From Oscillospiraceae bacterium (GTDB taxonomy: Bacteria; Bacillota; Clostridia; Oscillospirales; Oscillospiraceae), in the NCBI GenBank assembly GCA_017538965.1, contig JAFYHU010000018.1:1-52938 (forward strand): a stretch of 52,938 bases of DNA, written 5' to 3'. The notes under the pieces are model-generated. The model saw only the letters and a program-made list of their open reading frames with translations, was not told where the DNA came from and did not search any database. A program made the position numbers and the translations under genes. Positions 33,038-41,516 of the stretch are shown one piece after another. Numbering within the stretch: the stretch's first letter is position 1; each line of letters starts with the position of its first letter.

Positions 33038-35020
33038 TTGAAGAAAACTTTGGCGATTCTGATCGCGATGGTCCTGTGCCTGAGTCTCTGTGCAGCAGCG
33101 TCTGCGGAAGAGGATTGGACCATCTTTGTGTACATCTGCGGTTCAGACCTGGAAAGTGAAGATTCCATGGCGACCATGAATATGGAGCAGATGATTGATG
33201 CCGAAACCGATGCCAACATCCGTTTTGTTGTGCAAACCGGCGGAGCGGAGTACTGGAATAACGATGCCTCCCCGGATGAGCTGGATCGTTTCCTCATTAC
33301 CAAAGGAGGGTGCAAACTGGTTGACAGTCAGCCGCTTGCCAGCATGGGCAGGGCCGAGACCCTGGCCGATTTCCTGCGCTGGGGCCTCTCGAACTATCCG
33401 GCAGCGCATGTCGGCCTGATCCTGTGGAACCACGGCAGCGGCAGCATCAACGGCGTATGCTTTGACGAGCTTTCCGACAACGAAAGCCTTTACCTGCGAG
33501 AGATCGACAAAGCGCTCTGCAGCGTTCAGAGTCTGTTACCGAAAGGCTTTGATTTTATCGGATTTGACGCCTGCCTGATGGCCACCGTGGAAAACGCCGC
33601 CATGCTCGCCCCTCATGCGCAGTATATGATTGCCTCCGAGGAAGTGGAGCCCGGCAGCGGCTGGGACTATGAAGCGATTGGCGAGTATCTGGACGCTAAT
33701 CCCTCTGCTGACGGTAAAGCGCTCGGGAAAGCCATCTGCGACAGCTACTATCAGAACTGCAAAAAGGCCGACGATGAAGGTGTAGCCACGCTTTCGGTCA
33801 CAGACCTCGGAAAGATCGATGCCCTGCGGACGGCTTTCGATGCCTATGCAAAGGATCTGTTCTCAGCAACTGAACAGGGCGCGGACTTTGCGCCGATTGC
33901 GCGCGCCATTGCGGCGGCAGACAACTTCGGCGGGAACAACCGCAGTGAGGGCTATACCAACATGGTCGACCTCGGCGGTCTGATTGCTGCGGGAGAAGAC
34001 TGGTCCTCCAATGCAAAAGCCGCCCGCGCGGCGCTGGATGCGGCGATCCTCCATCAGGTGCTGGGATCGGATCATAAGCGGGCAAGCGGCCTGTCGGTGT
34101 ACTATCCGCTGGAAGTGCAGGGCTCGGAGGAACTCGGAATCTTCAAGGATATCTGTATCAGCGCCTATTATCTGGGACTGGTGGATAAAGTTGCCTACGG
34201 ATTTGCGAACGGCGGCGACTGGGAAAGCTATGACAACGATGAACTGATTGAGGATTATCAGGAAAGCTGGACCTCGGATGCCTACGACGACTGGGGCTAC
34301 AGCTACGACGATTCGGATTGGGAGTGGCTGGACACAACGCAGGAGGATGGCCAGAGCACGGCGATCAGCTTTGACGAAGAGCCGTGTTTTGATGACGACG
34401 GCGTTTACGGCTTTGTCCTTTCCGAGGAAGGTCTGAACAATACCGAGTCCGTGGAAGCGGTGGTCTATCTTATCTCTGACGATGAAGAAGACGCCATCTG
34501 CATCGGCTATACCAGCGACATTGCGGCGGACTGGGAAACCGGCATCTTTGAGGACAATTTTGACGGATACTGGTTCTCGCTGCCCGACGGGCAGTGCCTC
34601 TGCGTCTATCTCGTGGAGATGTGCGACGGTTATGACCTTTTTACCAGCCCGGTTGAAGTAAACGGGAAGGAAAAGAATCTCCGTTTTGCCTGGGACTATG
34701 ATTCCGATGAAGTGCGTGTTCTGGATCTCTGGGACGGTATCGGCGGAAACGGCATTGCTTCCCGTCCGAACGACACGCTGAAGCCGGGCGACCGAATTGT
34801 CCCGCTCTACAATGCATTCTCGCTGAGTACGGATGACGAGTACCAGTATACCGGAGAAGAGTTTGTCTGGGAAGACGGCGACGAACTGTATTTCGATCTG
34901 CTTCCGGACGGAGAATACCTGTACGCATTCAGTATCAATGATATTTTTGGCGGTGATTATCTGACCGACTTCGTCGGATTTACCGTGGAAGACGGCGATA
35001 TTCTGTACGACGCTGCCTGA
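33038..35020 (+). CDS. Secreted clostripain-family (C11) cysteine peptidase
   Basis: 660 residues starting at TTG, with AAGGGGG upstream. Signal peptide to about AAASA-EE (residue 23). The peptidase C11 domain occupies about residues 26-390: TIFVYICGSDLE, the catalytic His132 in LILWNHGSG and Cys179 in FDFIGFDACLMA, the clostripain dyad. The remaining 270 residues are very acidic and rich in Asp/Glu/Tyr, with two or three beta-rich repeats and no cell-wall anchor, so it is probably released into the medium. Clostripain cleaves after Arg; specificity here is untested. Single-gene unit with its own promoter and terminator. Confidence 0.9.
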   Translation: MKKTLAILIAMVLCLSLCAAASAEEDWTIFVYICGSDLESEDSMATMNMEQMIDAETDANIRFVVQTGGAEYWNNDASPDELDRFLITKGGCKLVDSQPLASMGRAETLADFLRWGLSNYPAAHVGLILWNHGSGSINGVCFDELSDNESLYLREIDKALCSVQSLLPKGFDFIGFDACLMATVENAAMLAPHAQYMIASEEVEPGSGWDYEAIGEYLDANPSADGKALGKAICDSYYQNCKKADDEGVATLSVTDLGKIDALRTAFDAYAKDLFSATEQGADFAPIARAIAAADNFGGNNRSEGYTNMVDLGGLIAAGEDWSSNAKAARAALDAAILHQVLGSDHKRASGLSVYYPLEVQGSEELGIFKDICISAYYLGLVDKVAYGFANGGDWESYDNDELIEDYQESWTSDAYDDWGYSYDDSDWEWLDTTQEDGQSTAISFDEEPCFDDDGVYGFVLSEEGLNNTESVEAVVYLISDDEEDAICIGYTSDIAADWETGIFEDNFDGYWFSLPDGQCLCVYLVEMCDGYDLFTSPVEVNGKEKNLRFAWDYDSDEVRVLDLWDGIGGNGIASRPNDTLKPGDRIVPLYNAFSLSTDDEYQYTGEEFVWEDGDELYFDLLPDGEYLYAFSINDIFGGDYLTDFVGFTVEDGDILYDAA

Positions 35021-35047
35021 GAGCCGGCAATTTCTAAAAAAGACAAC

Positions 35048-35082
35048 AGCCATCCCACCGGATGTCCGGCAGGATGGCTTTT
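35048..35082 (+). terminator. Terminator after the C11 peptidase
   Basis: Outer stem AGCCATCC / GGATGGCT with an inner CCGGA / TCCGG hairpin, followed by TTTT. Confidence 0.75.
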
Positions 35083-35179
35083 CAAATCACGAGAGAAATT
35101 CTTGAAAGCGGAAAATGGAAAGATAACGCTTATGTTACTACCGCATTGTCGCGCTCTCTCTTTAACGTGGGCGGTCGGT

Positions 35180-36415
35180 TTAGCGCGGATGCGTCTTCTT
35201 CCCGAGACGCAGAGAGACAGCAATTCCGATCAGCAACAGGAGAATCAGCGAGGAAGCGGCAATTACCCAGAGCCTGCGGGTCGGCGAAGCGGTCTCCTCC
35301 GGGGTTGATGCCTGATCAGGAGATTCGATTTCTGCCGTATCCTCTTTTTCTTCCGCATTCAGAGGACTGTCTGCGGGCAGGGTGAGCGCTGAAGTATCGG
35401 ATATCTCAGAAGTCTTCTCCTCTGTATCAGCCTCAGGGACAGGAGAGCTGTTGAGCAAAGCCTCTTTTTCCGCCTCTTCGGAAGCCAGCGCGGCAGCCTT
35501 CTCGAGCTCATGCTGCCTGGCATCCAGCTTCTTTGCCAGAACGGCGATGTGGTGGGCAACGCCTCCCATAATATCCAGATCCGCAATGTTCTTCATCATG
35601 ATTGTCAGAACGATCGGCGTAGGAGTATAGATCACCCCGGTGCAATGGATATAATCTCCTGCTCCATCTCCCCAGTAGGCCGCGTGAGTCTGCGCGGGAT
35701 GCCAGTTGTTGCGGATATCATCATCCCGGTTGAACATATCCCAGGGCTGAGATTCCTTCATATATTTCAGAACATTCGGAAACCGCTCGTCTCCGCCCTG
35801 ATAGAGCGTCTTGGTAACCTCAAACATGATGCGCGCCGTGTAGTAGCTCTTCTGGTAAAAATCGTCGGTATAATAGCTGTCCGGCAGTCCGGCATATTGC
35901 GGCACCACTTCAGCACAGTTTGATACCGTATTTCCGTCCAGGTATGTGACCATCGAATAGAAACTGGGACCGCTGGAGTTTTCCAGAACCGTCTGCAAGG
36001 CGTATTCAAGCGTAATACCGGTGATAACGGTATCATTGGTCAGCTCTCCGCTTGCCAGTTTCTCAGCAAAATACATACTGACCGGGAGTTTGGACCAGTT
36101 TACTCCGTACATCCATTCATCGGGATTATAAAACCAGGTTTCGTCCGAGCCGGTATACCAGAGAGCGATGGACATGGAACACTGAGGTTCATCCCAATGG
36201 TCAGCTTTCAGATAAGCATCTACCCATTGTTTCAGAAGGTCGCCGTCAATATGTCCGTCTTCCGTAATCTCCACGGGCGGTGTCGGCTCCGGGGAGGGAG
36301 AAGCTTCTTCCGTGTCCTCGTCGGCATAAGCAGAAAGCGCACCGATTGGCGTCAGAATCACCATTACCAGAACCAAAAACAGAGAAACGGTCTTTTTCAT
36401 TGTTCTTTTTTTCAT
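35180..36415 (-). CDS. Membrane-anchored serine-hydrolase-fold protein, catalytic motifs lost
   Basis: 411 residues: signal peptide (to about residue 30), a class-A-beta-lactamase-like domain (about 60-300), a Ser/Glu/Thr-rich linker and a C-terminal TM helix (LWVIAASSLILLLLIGIAVSL) with a basic tail. The fold is suggested by WSKLPVSMYFAEKLASGEL, LEYALQTVLENSSGPSFYSMV and IHCTGVIYTPTPIVLTIMMKN. However, the SxxK motif appears as NWSK (Asn at the nucleophile position), the SDN-type motif as SSGPS, and the KTG motif as QTH. I read it as a pseudoenzyme on the outer surface, perhaps binding peptidoglycan. Start 36415 preferred with GGAG upstream. Confidence 0.65.
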   Translation of the reverse strand: MKKRTMKKTVSLFLVLVMVILTPIGALSAYADEDTEEASPSPEPTPPVEITEDGHIDGDLLKQWVDAYLKADHWDEPQCSMSIALWYTGSDETWFYNPDEWMYGVNWSKLPVSMYFAEKLASGELTNDTVITGITLEYALQTVLENSSGPSFYSMVTYLDGNTVSNCAEVVPQYAGLPDSYYTDDFYQKSYYTARIMFEVTKTLYQGGDERFPNVLKYMKESQPWDMFNRDDDIRNNWHPAQTHAAYWGDGAGDYIHCTGVIYTPTPIVLTIMMKNIADLDIMGGVAHHIAVLAKKLDARQHELEKAAALASEEAEKEALLNSSPVPEADTEEKTSEISDTSALTLPADSPLNAEEKEDTAEIESPDQASTPEETASPTRRLWVIAASSLILLLLIGIAVSLRLGKKTHPR

Positions 36416-36464
36416 TCGGAACTCCATTCTGATTGGAATGCGGCATCAGCGATTTTCATCCATA

Positions 36465-36493
36465 ATTATAAAGAGATTACGCGCTCCCGTCAA
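36465..36493 (-). promoter_or_regulatory. Promoter of the serine-hydrolase-fold gene
   Basis: Minus strand TTGACG (36488-36493), 17 bases, TATAAT (36465-36470), about 50 bases upstream of the start codon. Confidence 0.75.
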
Positions 36494-36552
36494 TTCAAAA
36501 TCGTTTTTTCCGAGTTTTTCCCTGTTCAGAAATGCCGGTATCTGCTATAATG

Positions 36553-36579
36553 AAAACCGCCCCGGATCAACCGAGGCAG
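36553..36579 (-). terminator. Terminator of tRNA-Gln
   Basis: On the minus strand CTGCCTCGG - TTGAT - CCGGGGCGG forms a 9-bp stem with G-U pairs and is followed by TTTTC, directly after the tRNA CCA end. Confidence 0.75.
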
Positions 36580-36582
36580 TTT

Positions 36583-36656
36583 TGGCAGCGGGAGAAGGAT
36601 TCGAACCCTCACATACGGAGTCAGAGTCCGCTGTGCTACCTTTACACAATCCCGCT
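36583..36656 (-). tRNA. tRNA-Gln (anticodon CUG)
   Basis: A 74-base cloverleaf read on the minus strand: acceptor AGCGGGA / TCCCGCT, D-stem GTGT / GCAC, anticodon stem GCGGA / TCCGT with loop CTCTGAC (anticodon CTG), a 4-base variable loop, T-arm GAGGG-TTCGAAT-CCTTC, discriminator G and an encoded CCA. It decodes CAG, a frequent Gln codon in this G+C-rich genome. A consensus promoter and a terminator frame it. Confidence 0.95.
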
Positions 36657-36669
36657 AAACGCAAAAAGT

Positions 36670-36697
36670 ATTATACAGAGTTTTTGCAATTTGTCAA
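36670..36697 (-). promoter_or_regulatory. Promoter of tRNA-Gln
   Basis: Minus strand TTGACA (36692-36697), 16 bases, TATAAT (36670-36675): both hexamers are perfect, as expected for a stable-RNA gene. Confidence 0.85.
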
Positions 36698-36717
36698 GAG
36701 CGAGGGAGGACTTTTTT

Positions 36718-37077
36718 ATGACAAATGTGGAACGCTTTTTTGAGCGCTATGAAACCGATCCGGTCTTGCGTGAAAAAGTGGAGAACGCGCTGGCCGCTTA
36801 CCCAGGAAGCCTGGAGCTTCGGGAATCGGTCGTCGAGCATGTTCTGCTCCCCGTCGCTGCGGAAGAGGGGCTTCCCTTTACGGTGCAGGAGCTGCGAGCC
36901 TATGAAACAAGAAAGAAACTGCAGAATCGGAAAGAAGATGTCCCGATCGAAGAAAACGAACCGCTGGAAGATCCCCCGAGCTACTGGCTGCTGGAGAGCG
37001 GCTGGGAGTGGGACATTACCGAAGTCTGCCAGCGCGAAGCCCTGATCCGCGATATCGAAAGTCGGCAGAAAAACTGA
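36718..37077 (+). CDS. Nif11-like domain protein
   Basis: 119 residues. Residues 3-62 (VERFFERYETDPVLREKVENAL ... AAEEGLPFTVQELRAYE) follow the Nif11 pattern: a helix with F-x-x-x-x-x-x-D-x-x-L-R, then an A-x-x-x-G-x-x-F/Y-T-x-x-E-L ending. The remaining half is acidic and contains WLLESGWEWDITEV. There is no double-glycine cleavage site or Cys-rich core, so it does not look like a peptide natural-product precursor. GGGAGGA precedes the ATG. It lies 15 bases upstream of the DUF1810 gene and is probably co-transcribed with it. Confidence 0.6.
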   Translation: MTNVERFFERYETDPVLREKVENALAAYPGSLELRESVVEHVLLPVAAEEGLPFTVQELRAYETRKKLQNRKEDVPIEENEPLEDPPSYWLLESGWEWDITEVCQREALIRDIESRQKN

Positions 37078-37092
37078 AAGAGGAGAAGGAAA

Positions 37093-37512
37093 ATGGCAGA
37101 TCTATCACGTTTTCTGAAAGCACAGGAAGGCGATTACGAACGCGCGCTGAGCGAGATACGCTCCGGGAGAAAGCGCAGCCACTGGATGTGGTATATCTTT
37201 CCCCAGATTCAGGGTCTCGGCTTTTCCTCCACGGCGCAATACTATGCTATCCGGGACCTGCAGGAAGCCAAAGATTACCTGCAGCATCCCGTTCTCGGTC
37301 CCAGGCTGAAAGAAATCTCTTCTGCGCTGCTGGAGCTGGAGGGTCTCAGCGCATCCGAGATCTTCGGCTATCCAGACGATCTGAAGCTGCGCAGCAGCAT
37401 GACGCTGTTCCGCATGGCAGATCTGGACTGTCCGATCTTTCTGGAAGTGCTGGAAAAGTATTACAACGGCGAGCCGGACTTCCGCACGGTTGAACTGGCG
37501 GCCAAACTGTAA
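37093..37512 (+). CDS. DUF1810 family protein
   Basis: 139 residues covering the whole DUF1810 family: FLKAQEGDYERALSEIRSGRKRSHWMWYIFPQIQGLG is its signature, followed by SSTAQYYAI, YLQHPVLGPRLKEI and a C-terminal DLKLRSSMTLF region. Small soluble cytoplasmic protein. I know of no settled biochemical function. AGAGGAGAAGG precedes the ATG. Confidence 0.9.
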   Translation: MADLSRFLKAQEGDYERALSEIRSGRKRSHWMWYIFPQIQGLGFSSTAQYYAIRDLQEAKDYLQHPVLGPRLKEISSALLELEGLSASEIFGYPDDLKLRSSMTLFRMADLDCPIFLEVLEKYYNGEPDFRTVELAAKL

Positions 37513-37516
37513 ATGC

Positions 37517-37543
37517 AAAACCACCGGCAAAACCGGTGGTTTT
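37517..37543. terminator. Bidirectional terminator, DUF1810 gene and greA
   Basis: A perfect 11-bp stem AAAACCACCGG / CCGGTGGTTTT with a 5-base loop between convergent genes; each strand ends in TTTT within the stem. Confidence 0.85.
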
Positions 37544-37545
37544 GA

Positions 37546-38049
37546 TCAATACTGCAGAAGAGGAACCGAACCGTCGTCCTCCGCTTTTACAATTGAACGG
37601 ATTTCGGCTTCATAGCCGAAGCTTTCGCTCACCTGTACCCTGAATCGGTCGCCGACCCGCTTCCCGAGAACCTGCCTGCCGAAGGGCGACTCCCGGCTGA
37701 TCAGGCCTTTGCGGGGATCGCAGCGAACGGTGGAGACGACCCGGATCACTTCGGTGTCGTCTTCTTCGGGCATATAGATGGTGACCTCGTCGAAAAGCCC
37801 GACGGTTTCATCGTCGGAGTGATCCTCAATGATCGTTGCTGTTTTGATCATGCCTTCCAGATAGCGGATTCTGCTGCGGTTTTTGTTCTGCGCCTGTTTG
37901 GCAGCCTTGTATTCAAAGTTTTCGCTCAGGTCCCCAAAGGCGCGGGTGCGCTTGACCTCTTCAATCAGGCCGGGCATCAGCTCCAGCCGGCGATAATCGA
38001 GCTCCTCCTGCATTTTTTGAATATCTTCTCTTGTCAGTTCATCGTGCAT
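37546..38049 (-). CDS. greA: Transcript cleavage factor GreA
   Basis: 167 residues: N-terminal antiparallel coiled coil (about 1-80) with the catalytic tip motif GDLSENFEY, whose acidic residues enter the RNA polymerase secondary channel and stimulate cleavage of backtracked RNA, then a C-terminal FKBP-like domain (EDDTEVIRVVSTVRCDPRKGLISRESPFGRQVLGKRVGD). Full length. The ATG is preceded by GGAGGGAGG and, further up, by a TATAAT box. Confidence 0.95.
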   Translation of the reverse strand: MHDELTREDIQKMQEELDYRRLELMPGLIEEVKRTRAFGDLSENFEYKAAKQAQNKNRSRIRYLEGMIKTATIIEDHSDDETVGLFDEVTIYMPEEDDTEVIRVVSTVRCDPRKGLISRESPFGRQVLGKRVGDRFRVQVSESFGYEAEIRSIVKAEDDGSVPLLQY

Positions 38050-38078
38050 CGAAACGCCTCCCTCCGGACTGCGGGGGT

Positions 38079-38084
38079 ATTATA
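38079..38084 (-). promoter_or_regulatory. -10 box of the greA promoter
   Basis: TATAAT on the minus strand, 30 bases upstream of the greA start; no good -35 hexamer is seen at the right distance. Confidence 0.55.
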
Positions 38085-38126
38085 CGCCGATGACGCGGAA
38101 AAATCCAGCTTTTCCGCTGAAAAAGC

Positions 38127-38155
38127 TTGTAAACCCGGCAGGTTTACGGTATACT
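38127..38155 (+). promoter_or_regulatory. Promoter of murI operon with palindromic spacer
   Basis: TTGTAA (38127-38132), 17 bases, TATACT (38150-38155). A perfect inverted repeat GTAAACC (38129-38135) / GGTTTAC (38141-38147) fills the space between the hexamers and may be a repressor site. Confidence 0.6.
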
Positions 38156-38187
38156 GTATGCTCAAGTTTGGAGAATCGGAGAATGCC

Positions 38188-39039
38188 ATGGACTCAAGAC
38201 CGATCGGTATCTTTGATTCCGGCCTCGGCGGCCTGACGGCGCTGCGTGCGCTGCGCCGCTTTCTGCCGGATGAAAACATCGTCTATTTTGCGGACAGCGG
38301 CCGGATGCCTTACGGGGAAAAGACGAAAGAGCAGCTTCGCTGCATGGCGGAACAGAACTATTCGTTTGTCTCATCCTTTGGCGTCAAGGCCATTCTGGTT
38401 GCCTGCGGGACGATGTCTTCCACCTGCGGAGATCTTCTGGAGGCCTGGCCGATTCCGACCGTCGGCGTGCTGCACGCGTCTGCAGACTGGATGCGGCGGC
38501 TGGAAGGGAACGGGCCGATTGCCGTGATTGCCACGGAGGCCAGCATCCGCAGCGGCAGCTATCAGAAAACGCTGAAGGCGGCCTGCCCGAATCGGGAAGT
38601 CAAAGCCATTTCCTGCCCGGATTTTGTGCCGCTGATCGAGAGCGGGCATATCGACCCGCAAGATCCGCTGCTGAAGGACGCGGTATCGCGTTATCTGCAT
38701 CCGCTGCGTGAGGTACACGCGGAAGCACTGCTGCTGGGATGTACGCATTACGGCATTATCGAAACGGCGATCCGGCAGTTCCTCGGGCCCGAAATTGTGC
38801 TGGTCAGCGCAGCCGAAAGCGGCGCCGCGGCGCTCTGTTCGCGGCTGCTGAAAGAAAACCGGACCGGCGGCAGAGGTCGGACAGCCTATTATACCAGCGG
38901 GAAAGCGCAGGATTTTTCCGCCGCGGCCGCGCTGTTCCTCGGCTGCGGGGAGAATGAGATCCGGGCGGAAGCCGTACCGCCGCAGCCGATCCCGGAAAAA
39001 GAGACCGGCAGGAGCGGAAACAGGAGAACGGAAACATGA
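38188..39039 (+). CDS. murI: Glutamate racemase
   Basis: 283 residues. It interconverts L- and D-glutamate for peptidoglycan synthesis. Seen: GIFDSGLGGLTALRAL with the catalytic Asp/Ser region, DSGRMPYGEKT, the first catalytic Cys in LVACGTMSS (the usual ACNT is ACGT here), and the second in LLLGCTHYG. The start at 38188 follows GGAGA and gives the family length; the reading frame stays open upstream but that part does not resemble MurI and crosses the promoter. First gene of a murI-DUF1934-argS operon; its stop overlaps the next start by 4 bases. Confidence 0.94.
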   Translation: MDSRPIGIFDSGLGGLTALRALRRFLPDENIVYFADSGRMPYGEKTKEQLRCMAEQNYSFVSSFGVKAILVACGTMSSTCGDLLEAWPIPTVGVLHASADWMRRLEGNGPIAVIATEASIRSGSYQKTLKAACPNREVKAISCPDFVPLIESGHIDPQDPLLKDAVSRYLHPLREVHAEALLLGCTHYGIIETAIRQFLGPEIVLVSAAESGAAALCSRLLKENRTGGRGRTAYYTSGKAQDFSAAAALFLGCGENEIRAEAVPPQPIPEKETGRSGNRRTET

Positions 39040-39470
39040 TGAAAGATGTATGGATTTCCATTTCCAACCGTCAGCAGGACGGCAGGAAAGAAGACACCTT
39101 GGTGTTTGATACTGCAGGTTACTATTATTATAATGACGGCGTCGGGGTTCTGAGCTATCAGGAATCCGAACTGACCGGGCTGGAAGGGACAAGAACCAGT
39201 GTCATGGTGATGCCGGATCAGGTTGTGGTGGATCGGGACGGACTGCTGACCGGAAGAATGATTTTCCGGGAGGGATTCCGCGATTCCTTTCCTTATGATA
39301 CGCCATACGGCCAGATGATGCTGGGCATTGACACCCGCAGCATTCGCCAGCATTTCAACGAAAATGGCGGCGATGTGGAGATCGACTATATCACGGATCT
39401 GTCGCATGCCTTTGTGGCAAAAAACAGGTTCCGGATTTCGGTAAAAGAGATGGAGAAGAGCAATGGCTAA
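39036..39470 (+). CDS. DUF1934 (YwiB-like) beta-barrel protein
   Basis: 144 residues. Matches the DUF1934 family of small calycin-like barrels: VWISISNRQQDGRKEDTLVFDTAGYYYY near the N-terminus, LSYQESELTGLEGTRTSVMV and DFSY-like C-terminal strands (VEIDYITDLSHAFVAKNRFRI). In Bacillus subtilis the homologue ywiB lies immediately next to argS, the same order as here. Function unknown. The stop overlaps argS by 8 bases. Confidence 0.9.
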   Translation: MMKDVWISISNRQQDGRKEDTLVFDTAGYYYYNDGVGVLSYQESELTGLEGTRTSVMVMPDQVVVDRDGLLTGRMIFREGFRDSFPYDTPYGQMMLGIDTRSIRQHFNENGGDVEIDYITDLSHAFVAKNRFRISVKEMEKSNG

Positions 39471-41205
39471 CTGGATCGAAGAGGCAAAACTGGATGCAGG
39501 GCAAAGACTGCAGGAGGCTTATCTCGCGGCCGCAGCCGCCGGAGAGCTTCCCGAAGGAGCACAGCTCAGCGGAACGGTAGAAATCCCGAAGGATACCCAG
39601 AACGGAGACTTTGCCGCTACCCACGCGATGGTTTCGGCCAAAACGCTGCGGCTTCCGCCCCGGAAAATTGCCGATGCGCTGATGAAATACTTCCGACTGG
39701 AAGAGAGCTGCTTTTCTTCGATCTCGGTCGCCGGTCCCGGCTTCATCAACTTCCGTCTTTCCGATCGCTGGTACAGCGCCGTGCTGCGCACAATCGGCGA
39801 AGAGGGCGCGGCTTACGGGCATGTTGATGACGGAAAAGGCAGGCGGGTCAATGTTGAGTTCGTATCCGCCAACCCGACCGGCCCGATGCATCTGGGCAAT
39901 GCCCGCGGCGGAGTTCTCGGAGATGCGCTGGCTTCGATCCTGAGCTGTGCGGGCTGGGAGGTCAGCCGGGAGTTCTATGTCAACGACGCCGGCAATCAGA
40001 TCGAGAAATTTGCCGCCTCCATCGACGCTCGATATCAGCAGCTGCTGCTGGGGGAGAAGGCGCCGGCCTTTCCCGAGGACGGCTATCATGGGGAGGACAT
40101 CCTCGCACTGGCGAAAGACTTCCTCGCCGAAGAAGGGGAAGGATGGCTTCAGAAACCCGAGGCTGAGCGCCGCGCCGCCATGGCGGCCTTCGGCCTGGAG
40201 AGGAACATCCCCAAAATGGAAGCGGATCTGCTTCGCTACGGCGTCAGATACGACTGCTGGTTCCGGGAGTCCGAGCTGCATAAGAGCGGCTTTGTGAAGG
40301 ACACCGTAGACCGGCTGACCGAGCTGGGCTTCACCTATGAGAAGGACGGTGCGCTCTGGCTGCGTACGGCGGAGATTCTGGGCAGCAAGATGCTGGCCGA
40401 AGGAAAGAGCGAAGAAGCCATCGCCCGGCTGGATCTGAAAGACGACGTGCTGCGCCGCAGCAACGGCTTCTATACTTATTTTGCAGCCGACATTGCCTAT
40501 CACCGCAACAAGCTGGAAGTCCGCGGCTTTGACAAGGCCATCAACATCTGGGGAGCCGATCACCACGGCCACATTGCCCGCCTGAAGGGAGCTCTGGATG
40601 CTCTGGATCTGGATGGGGAAAACCGGCTGGATATTGTGCTGATGCAGCTGGTCAAGCTGATGCGGGAAGGAAAGCCCGTCACCATGTCCAAGCGTTCGGG
40701 GAAAGCCATCGCTCTCTCGGATCTGCTGGATGAGGTGCCGGTCGATGCGGCACGCTATTTCTTCAATACGCGGCCGGAGTCTCCGGTGGAATTTGACCTG
40801 GATCTTGCCGTGCGGCAGGACAGCGAGAATCCCGTCTATTATGTCCAGTATGCTCACGCAAGAATCTGTACCCTGATCAAGGCGCTGGCGGCCCAGGGAC
40901 ATTGTCCGGAAGCCGGTGCGGCGGACGCGTCGCTGCTGAATACCCCGGAGGAGAAGGAACTTATCAAACAGCTGGCGGCACTTCCGGAGGAAGTCCGTCA
41001 GGCGGCGCGGGACTATGACCCCAGCCATATCAACCGCTATGTGACGGAGCTGGCAACCAGATTCCACAAGTTCTATACGGTCTGCCGCATCAAGGACGCC
41101 GAACCCGGCATTTTGGAAGCGAGGCTGACGCTTTGCGACTGCGTGCGGCGGGTGCTGGAAATTGCTCTCGGCATCATCGGTGTCTCTGCACCGGAAAAGA
41201 TGTAA
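39463..41205 (+). CDS. argS: Arginyl-tRNA synthetase
   Basis: 580 residues, class I aminoacyl-tRNA synthetase. N-terminal additional domain (about 1-110), the HIGH-type motif as HLGNARGG after NVEFVSANPTGPM, the REFYVNDAGNQ segment, the KMSKS-type loop as MSKRSGK, and the C-terminal all-helical anticodon-binding (DALR) domain with YVQYAHARICTL. Full length. Last gene of the murI operon; a strong terminator follows at 41307. Confidence 0.97.
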   Translation: MANWIEEAKLDAGQRLQEAYLAAAAAGELPEGAQLSGTVEIPKDTQNGDFAATHAMVSAKTLRLPPRKIADALMKYFRLEESCFSSISVAGPGFINFRLSDRWYSAVLRTIGEEGAAYGHVDDGKGRRVNVEFVSANPTGPMHLGNARGGVLGDALASILSCAGWEVSREFYVNDAGNQIEKFAASIDARYQQLLLGEKAPAFPEDGYHGEDILALAKDFLAEEGEGWLQKPEAERRAAMAAFGLERNIPKMEADLLRYGVRYDCWFRESELHKSGFVKDTVDRLTELGFTYEKDGALWLRTAEILGSKMLAEGKSEEAIARLDLKDDVLRRSNGFYTYFAADIAYHRNKLEVRGFDKAINIWGADHHGHIARLKGALDALDLDGENRLDIVLMQLVKLMREGKPVTMSKRSGKAIALSDLLDEVPVDAARYFFNTRPESPVEFDLDLAVRQDSENPVYYVQYAHARICTLIKALAAQGHCPEAGAADASLLNTPEEKELIKQLAALPEEVRQAARDYDPSHINRYVTELATRFHKFYTVCRIKDAEPGILEARLTLCDCVRRVLEIALGIIGVSAPEKM

Positions 41206-41306
41206 AACCGGATCGGCGTTTGAGCGCCGATTGACCGCCGAAATGTTCGGAAGGGCATTCCGGGAGGGGCCGTTGCGCAAACGGTGAATCGTTTAGACAA
41301 TTGCAG

Positions 41307-41356
41307 AAAAGTGTACAAACACGGCAAAGAAAACCGTTGTTTGTACACTTTTTTTG
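41307..41356 (+). terminator. Terminator of the murI-DUF1934-argS operon
   Basis: Long stem AAAGTGTACAAACA-CGG / CCG-TTGTTTGTACACTTT with an A-rich loop and a T7 run. The 100 bases between argS and this stem hold a small GCGCC-type hairpin and no gene. Confidence 0.88.
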
Positions 41357-41378
41357 GTTATTTTACACAAATTTGCAA

Positions 41379-41407
41379 TTGACAAGGCTTTAACGGGCTG
41401 TTATTAT
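41379..41407 (+). promoter_or_regulatory. Promoter of the 2-hydroxyacyl-CoA dehydratase operon
   Basis: TTGACA (41379-41384), 17 bases, TATTAT (41402-41407). The transcript would have a leader of about 100 bases (41414-41516) that contains GGGG / CCCC-type complementary stretches around 41418-41448; no known riboswitch class is recognised. Confidence 0.72.
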
Positions 41408-41516
41408 AAAACTATGAAAGCGGGGTTTCTGCGCCCTTTTTGCGCCCCGATCGTACGGAAACGGCCTGCCGTCCGGTTTCGGACTGCAGCTGCAAAAAAC
41501 ATTTGGAGGGTTATCT

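Noticed and set aside
36718-37077. Nif11-type precursor of a ribosomal natural product
   Set aside because: There is no double-Gly leader cleavage site, Cys/Ser/Thr-rich core or modification enzyme nearby.
41414-41516. Known riboswitch in the dehydratase leader
   Set aside because: Complementary G- and C-rich stretches exist, but I could not match any class.
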